Assembly: GCA_012517645.1 (NCBI GenBank)
Contig: JAAYUR010000276.1
Coordinates: 1-9,289, forward strand
Direction: 5' to 3'
Length of the DNA: 9,289 bases
DNA from: Treponema sp.
GTDB lineage: Bacteria; Spirochaetota; Spirochaetia; Treponematales; UBA12059
This document shows, in pieces, positions 6,279 to 9,289 of the stretch (positions are counted from its first letter, which is position 1; each line of letters begins with the position of its first letter). The notes beneath the pieces were generated by a model. That model searched no databases and was not told the DNA's origin. It saw only the letters and a list, made by a program, of their open reading frames with translations. The translations under genes and the position numbers were made by a program.

Positions 6279-8683
6279 ACGCGGACCGATTCCGGCTGTC
6301 CCCCGCGGACGTGGCCTTCTCCGTGACCGAGGGGGATATCCTCAGGCTGGAGGGCGGGGACTGGGGCAAGGCCGTGATCGGCCAGCCCCGGGCCCTGGAA
6401 GCCCTCCTTATGGGCACGGGCATCCGCGCCAAGGGCTACAACATCTACATCTCCGGCGCCCCGGGGACCGGCCGCCGCACAGCGGTCATGCAGGTCCTCT
6501 CGGAGGTCCCCGGGAACCCCGAAACACTCCGGGACCGGGCCTACGCCTACAACTTCCGCTCCCCCCTCGAGCCCAGGGCCCTCTCCTTTCCCCGGGGCCA
6601 AGCCCGGGCCTTCAAAAAGGATCTCCACGCCCTGGTGGAGAACATGAAGAAGCTGGTCCGCCTCCAGACCGAGAGCGCGGACTTCAAGAGTCGCCTCCAG
6701 TCCGCCACCCGGGAAGTGGAGGAGGAGGAGACCCGAAGGCTGTCCGGGTTCGAGGCCGAGCTGGCCGCCCAGGGCTTCCGGATCGTCCAGGCCCAGGACG
6801 AGGAGGGTTCCACAACCACGGACATCGTGCCCCTCCGGAACGGGGAGCCCTCCAGCTTCGACGAACTCCAGGCGGAAGCGGCCTCCGGCGCCCTGGCGGA
6901 GGAGGAGTGGAACCGGCTCCGCAGCCTCTACTTCGATTTCATGGACCGCCTGAAGCGGCTCTTCGCGGAGCTTCGGAGGGGCCGGGTGGAGCTGGAGCGG
7001 CGCCTGGAAACCCTCCGCCACGACGCCCTGCGGCCCTTCGTCCTGGCGGAGACGGAGCTCCTGCGAAAGCGCTATCCGGATCCGAAGATCCACGACTGGA
7101 TCTCCGATCTCGAGCGGGACCTGCTCCAGCACCTTCGCCTCTTTTTGGCCGATCCGGAGAACGAGCCGGTTCCGGCCGCCCGGCGCACCGTACCCCCCCT
7201 GGCCCGGTACGGCCTCAACATCCTCGTGGACAACAGCCGGGCCGAGCGGTCCCCGGTGATCCTGGAAAACCATCCCTCCGTGGTGAATCTCTTCGGCTTC
7301 GTGGAACCCCGTCCGGACGAGCGCGGGGACTCCCGGGCCGCCTACCTCAAGATCCGCCCCGGAGCCTTCCACAGGGCCGACGGGGGCTTCCTGATCCTCC
7401 GCGCCGAGGACATGGTCCAGGACGAGGAAGCCTGGCTCTGGATGAAGCGGGTCCTCCAGACCGGCACCGTGGAGATCCAGCCCTCCACGGGCCCTTTCGG
7501 GTCTCCGGGAATCCATACCAAGCCCCAGGCCGCGGAGGTGGACGTCAAGGTCATTCTCCTGGGCGGGGAGATGACCTACGACGCCCTGTACTCGGCGGAC
7601 CCGGACTTCCAGAAGCTCTTCAAGGTCTACGCCGAGTTCGATTCCACCATGCCCCGCAACGACGAGACCATGCGGGAATATGTGGCCTTCATCCGGAAGA
7701 TCGTGCGGGAGGAGGGCCTTCTGCCCGCGGATCCGGACGCCATTGCCGCGGTGGTGGAATACGGCGTCCGCCTTTCCGAGTTCCGGAACCGCCTGTCCAC
7801 CCGGTTCAGCCTGATCGCGGACCTCCTCCGGGAGGCCTCCTGGCACGCCGGCCGGGCGGGCCGGGCCGCCATGGACGCCGGGAGCGTCACCACCGCCGTC
7901 AGCGCACGGGCCTACCTGGCAAACCTCCCGGAGGAGAAGGTGGAGGACATGATCGCCTCGGGGCAGATCATACTCCAGGTCTCCGGCACGGCGGTGGGGC
8001 GGGTGAACGGGCTCGCGGTCCACGATCGGGGCTACTACGCCTTCGGCCTGCCCGCGGTGATCTCCGCCCAGGTCTCCCCGGGGGAGAACGGAGTCATCAA
8101 CATCGAGGGCGAGTCGGGACTCTCCGGGGAGATCTACGACAAGGCCGTCCTGATCGTCGAAGGCTTCCTGCGCAGCCGCTACGCCCGGGGCTTTCCCCTC
8201 ATGGTGAGCGCCTCCATCTGCTTCGAGCAGTCCTATACGGCCATCGAGGGGGATTCCGCCTCCTCCACCGCGGTCTACGCCCTCCTGTCCGCCATCGCGG
8301 GGGTTCCCCTGCGGCAGGATATCGCCGTGACGGGCTCGGTCAACCAGATGGGCAAGATCCAGCCCGTGGGGGGAATCACCGAAAAGATCGAAGGATTCTA
8401 CCAGGTGTGCCGAAGGGCGGGCTTTACGGGCACCCAGGGGGTCCTGATACCCCGGCAGAACATCGTGAACCTGACCTTGTCCCGGCCGGTCCAGGAAGCC
8501 CTGCGGGAGGGCCGCTTCCATATCTGGGCGGTCTCCTCCATCGACGAGGGAGTCGAGGTCCTGACCGGCATGGAGGCGGGGGCCCCGAACGAAAAGGGAG
8601 AGTTCCCCCCCGACTCCTTCAACGCCAAGGTCCGGAAGGAACTTCAGCGCATGGCCCGGACGATAAAATCCTATCTAGGGTAG
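6275..8683 (+). CDS. Lon-like (LonC/YcbZ-type) protease with AAA_32 ATPase region
   Basis: An 802-residue cytoplasmic protein of the Lon-related AAA_32 family, which in other bacteria is annotated as ATP-dependent or Lon-like protease. It starts with GTG at 6275, overlapping the previous stop by 4 nt, without a clear ribosome binding site. Translational coupling is likely. The N-terminus has VIGQPRALEALLMGTGIRAKGYN and a P-loop-like G61-APGTG-R67-R-T69, in which Arg replaces the usual Lys. A long charged coiled-coil insert follows (about 110-270). The Walker B-like strand is GGFLIL-R376-AED, with Arg where Asp is expected. The C-terminal Lon protease domain (about 560-780) is intact: EGD-S661-ASS gives the nucleophile and GGITE-K704 the catalytic Lys. 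Peptidase activity looks likely; the ATPase is doubtful or altered. Its position after an exported protein suggests envelope-linked quality control, but this is inference. Confidence 0.9.
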   Translation: MNADRFRLSPADVAFSVTEGDILRLEGGDWGKAVIGQPRALEALLMGTGIRAKGYNIYISGAPGTGRRTAVMQVLSEVPGNPETLRDRAYAYNFRSPLEPRALSFPRGQARAFKKDLHALVENMKKLVRLQTESADFKSRLQSATREVEEEETRRLSGFEAELAAQGFRIVQAQDEEGSTTTDIVPLRNGEPSSFDELQAEAASGALAEEEWNRLRSLYFDFMDRLKRLFAELRRGRVELERRLETLRHDALRPFVLAETELLRKRYPDPKIHDWISDLERDLLQHLRLFLADPENEPVPAARRTVPPLARYGLNILVDNSRAERSPVILENHPSVVNLFGFVEPRPDERGDSRAAYLKIRPGAFHRADGGFLILRAEDMVQDEEAWLWMKRVLQTGTVEIQPSTGPFGSPGIHTKPQAAEVDVKVILLGGEMTYDALYSADPDFQKLFKVYAEFDSTMPRNDETMREYVAFIRKIVREEGLLPADPDAIAAVVEYGVRLSEFRNRLSTRFSLIADLLREASWHAGRAGRAAMDAGSVTTAVSARAYLANLPEEKVEDMIASGQIILQVSGTAVGRVNGLAVHDRGYYAFGLPAVISAQVSPGENGVINIEGESGLSGEIYDKAVLIVEGFLRSRYARGFPLMVSASICFEQSYTAIEGDSASSTAVYALLSAIAGVPLRQDIAVTGSVNQMGKIQPVGGITEKIEGFYQVCRRAGFTGTQGVLIPRQNIVNLTLSRPVQEALREGRFHIWAVSSIDEGVEVLTGMEAGAPNEKGEFPPDSFNAKVRKELQRMARTIKSYLG

Positions 8684-8700
8684 AAGATATGGTTTATTAT

Positions 8701-8729
8701 TTGAAAATTCAGAATCCTTCGGTTATCCT
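8701..8729 (+). promoter_or_regulatory. Sigma70-type promoter for the HATPase-like gene
   Basis: TTGAAA (8701-8706), a 17-nt spacer and TATCCT (8724-8729) lie in an A+T-rich island (8684-8770) that contrasts sharply with the GC-rich genes on both sides. The A/T-rich run before -35 could act as an UP element. The predicted start near 8736 gives a leader of about 35 nt, and AAAGG lies 8 nt before the ATG. The perfect palindrome TCCTAGGA (8726-8733) overlaps the -10 box and could be an operator, but eight bases is weak evidence. Confidence 0.75.
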
Positions 8730-8770
8730 AGGAAACGATATCATCCCAACAAGTGTGAAAGGTCTGGACC

Positions 8771-9289
8771 ATGGCCGCAAATGAGCTCGTAGTCGACGTC
8801 GCCAAGATCAAGAAAGCAGTCCACAGCGCCATCCCCCTGACGATCACGACCTACACCCTCCCCCACGAGATCGAGATCTACCTGGAGGAGGTCCTGGACG
8901 TGTTCCTGGGCGAACTGGGGCAGAAGAAACTCAAGGACTACCTGGTCTACTGCCTCCGGGAGCTGGCGGTGAACGCCAAGAAGGCCAACACCAAGCGGGT
9001 CTACTTCGAGTCCCGGGGCCTGTCCATCAACGATCCCTCGGACTACGAGGAGGGCATGAAGAGCTTCAAGGCGGACACCCTGGAGAACATCGCCTGGTAT
9101 TTGGCCAAGCAGAAGGAAAAGGGCTACTACATCAAGATCGTCCTACAGGCCAAGGGCTCCACCGTGGTCCTGGAGGTGAGGAACAACGTGGAGATCAACC
9201 GCACCGAGTACGTGCGCATCCACGACAAGCTGGCCCGGTCCCGGAAGTACACCAGCCTGGAGGAAGCCCTCCAGCAGGTCCTGGACCCC
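8771..9289 (+). CDS. GHKL/HATPase-like protein, C-terminus beyond the window
   Basis: The first 173 codons of a longer gene are visible, with an AAAGG ribosome binding site and a good promoter upstream. Residues about 61-79 read CLRELAVNAKKANTKRVYF. This fits the N-box of GHKL ATPases (E64-x3-N68-A-x2-A), whose Asn chelates Mg-ATP in histidine kinases and anti-sigma kinases. Further on, VVLEVRNNVEI (about 132-142) sits where the G1 box (DxGxG) would be expected, with Asn in place of Asp, so nucleotide binding may be altered. There is no signal peptide, membrane helix or H-box in the visible part. It looks like a soluble protein, and a receiver or phosphatase partner domain could follow. It resembles conserved spirochaete proteins annotated as HATPase or histidine kinase-like, from memory only. 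Its kinase function is not established. Confidence 0.65.
   Translation, partial: MAANELVVDVAKIKKAVHSAIPLTITTYTLPHEIEIYLEEVLDVFLGELGQKKLKDYLVYCLRELAVNAKKANTKRVYFESRGLSINDPSDYEEGMKSFKADTLENIAWYLAKQKEKGYYIKIVLQAKGSTVVLEVRNNVEINRTEYVRIHDKLARSRKYTSLEEALQQVLDP

Noticed and set aside
6233..8521. A 762-codon open frame antisense to the Lon-like protease gene
   Set aside because: It is very rich in Gly, Pro, His and Asp with no recognisable domain. It mirrors the codon bias of the GC-rich sense gene, which has clear Lon motifs.
1..9289. Mobile element, prophage, CRISPR array or defence system
   Set aside because: No transposase, integrase, direct-repeat array or terminal inverted repeats were seen. 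Composition is uniform apart from short promoter regions. The tRNA has no duplicated 3' end that would mark an integration site.

Overview
The window is a GC-rich stretch of bacterial chromosome. It looks like ordinary, vertically inherited core sequence rather than a mobile or accessory island. I see no transposase, phage gene, CRISPR array or att-like repeat. Gene content suggests a high-GC member of the Spirochaetales (Treponema/Spirochaeta-like). This rests on remembered family resemblance of the NodB-like protein, the Lon-like protease and the last, GHKL-like gene. No rRNA or marker alignment was possible, so the assignment is tentative.

Layout, left to right. (1) Minus strand, 1-391: a near-consensus sigma70 promoter drives tRNA-Thr(GGU), followed by rpmG (ribosomal protein L33, cut by the window edge). 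A perfect 7-bp stem-loop lies just after the tRNA. (2) Minus strand, 430-2016: murJ, the lipid II flippase. (3) Plus strand, 2106-2924: a Cof-type HAD-IIB phosphatase divergent from murJ. The 89-bp gap holds two back-to-back promoters. (4) Plus strand, 3030-3218: a 62-residue Cys-rich protein with a strong ribosome binding site. (5) Plus strand, 3391-8683: a tightly coupled three-gene operon. It encodes a GNAT acetyltransferase, an exported beta-propeller plus NodB-like protein, and a Lon-like Ser/Lys protease with an AAA_32-type ATPase region. Both junctions are 4-nt overlaps (ATGA and GTGA). (6) Plus strand, 8771 to the edge: the start of a GHKL/HATPase-like protein behind an A+T-rich promoter island.

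Three things stand out. First, murJ, the HAD gene and the GNAT gene each have a -10 element 6-8 nt before the ATG and no Shine-Dalgarno sequence, which predicts leaderless mRNAs. The 62-aa gene, rpmG, the NodB-like gene and the last gene do have SD sequences, so two initiation modes appear to be mixed in one region. Second, the NodB-like domain keeps the fold-defining flanking sequence but has lost nearly all catalytic and metal-binding residues (both Asp of motif 1, both His of motif 2, the Arg of motif 3, the His of motif 5). It is probably a pseudo-deacetylase with a binding role. Third, the Lon-like protease keeps its Ser661/Lys704 dyad but has Arg where the P-loop Lys should be, and Arg at the apparent Walker B Asp position.

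How the genes may work together: murJ and the propeller/NodB-like protein both point to the cell envelope. Coupling an envelope pseudoenzyme to a cytoplasmic Lon-like protease and an acetyltransferase is an unexplained grouping. Any shared pathway is inference.
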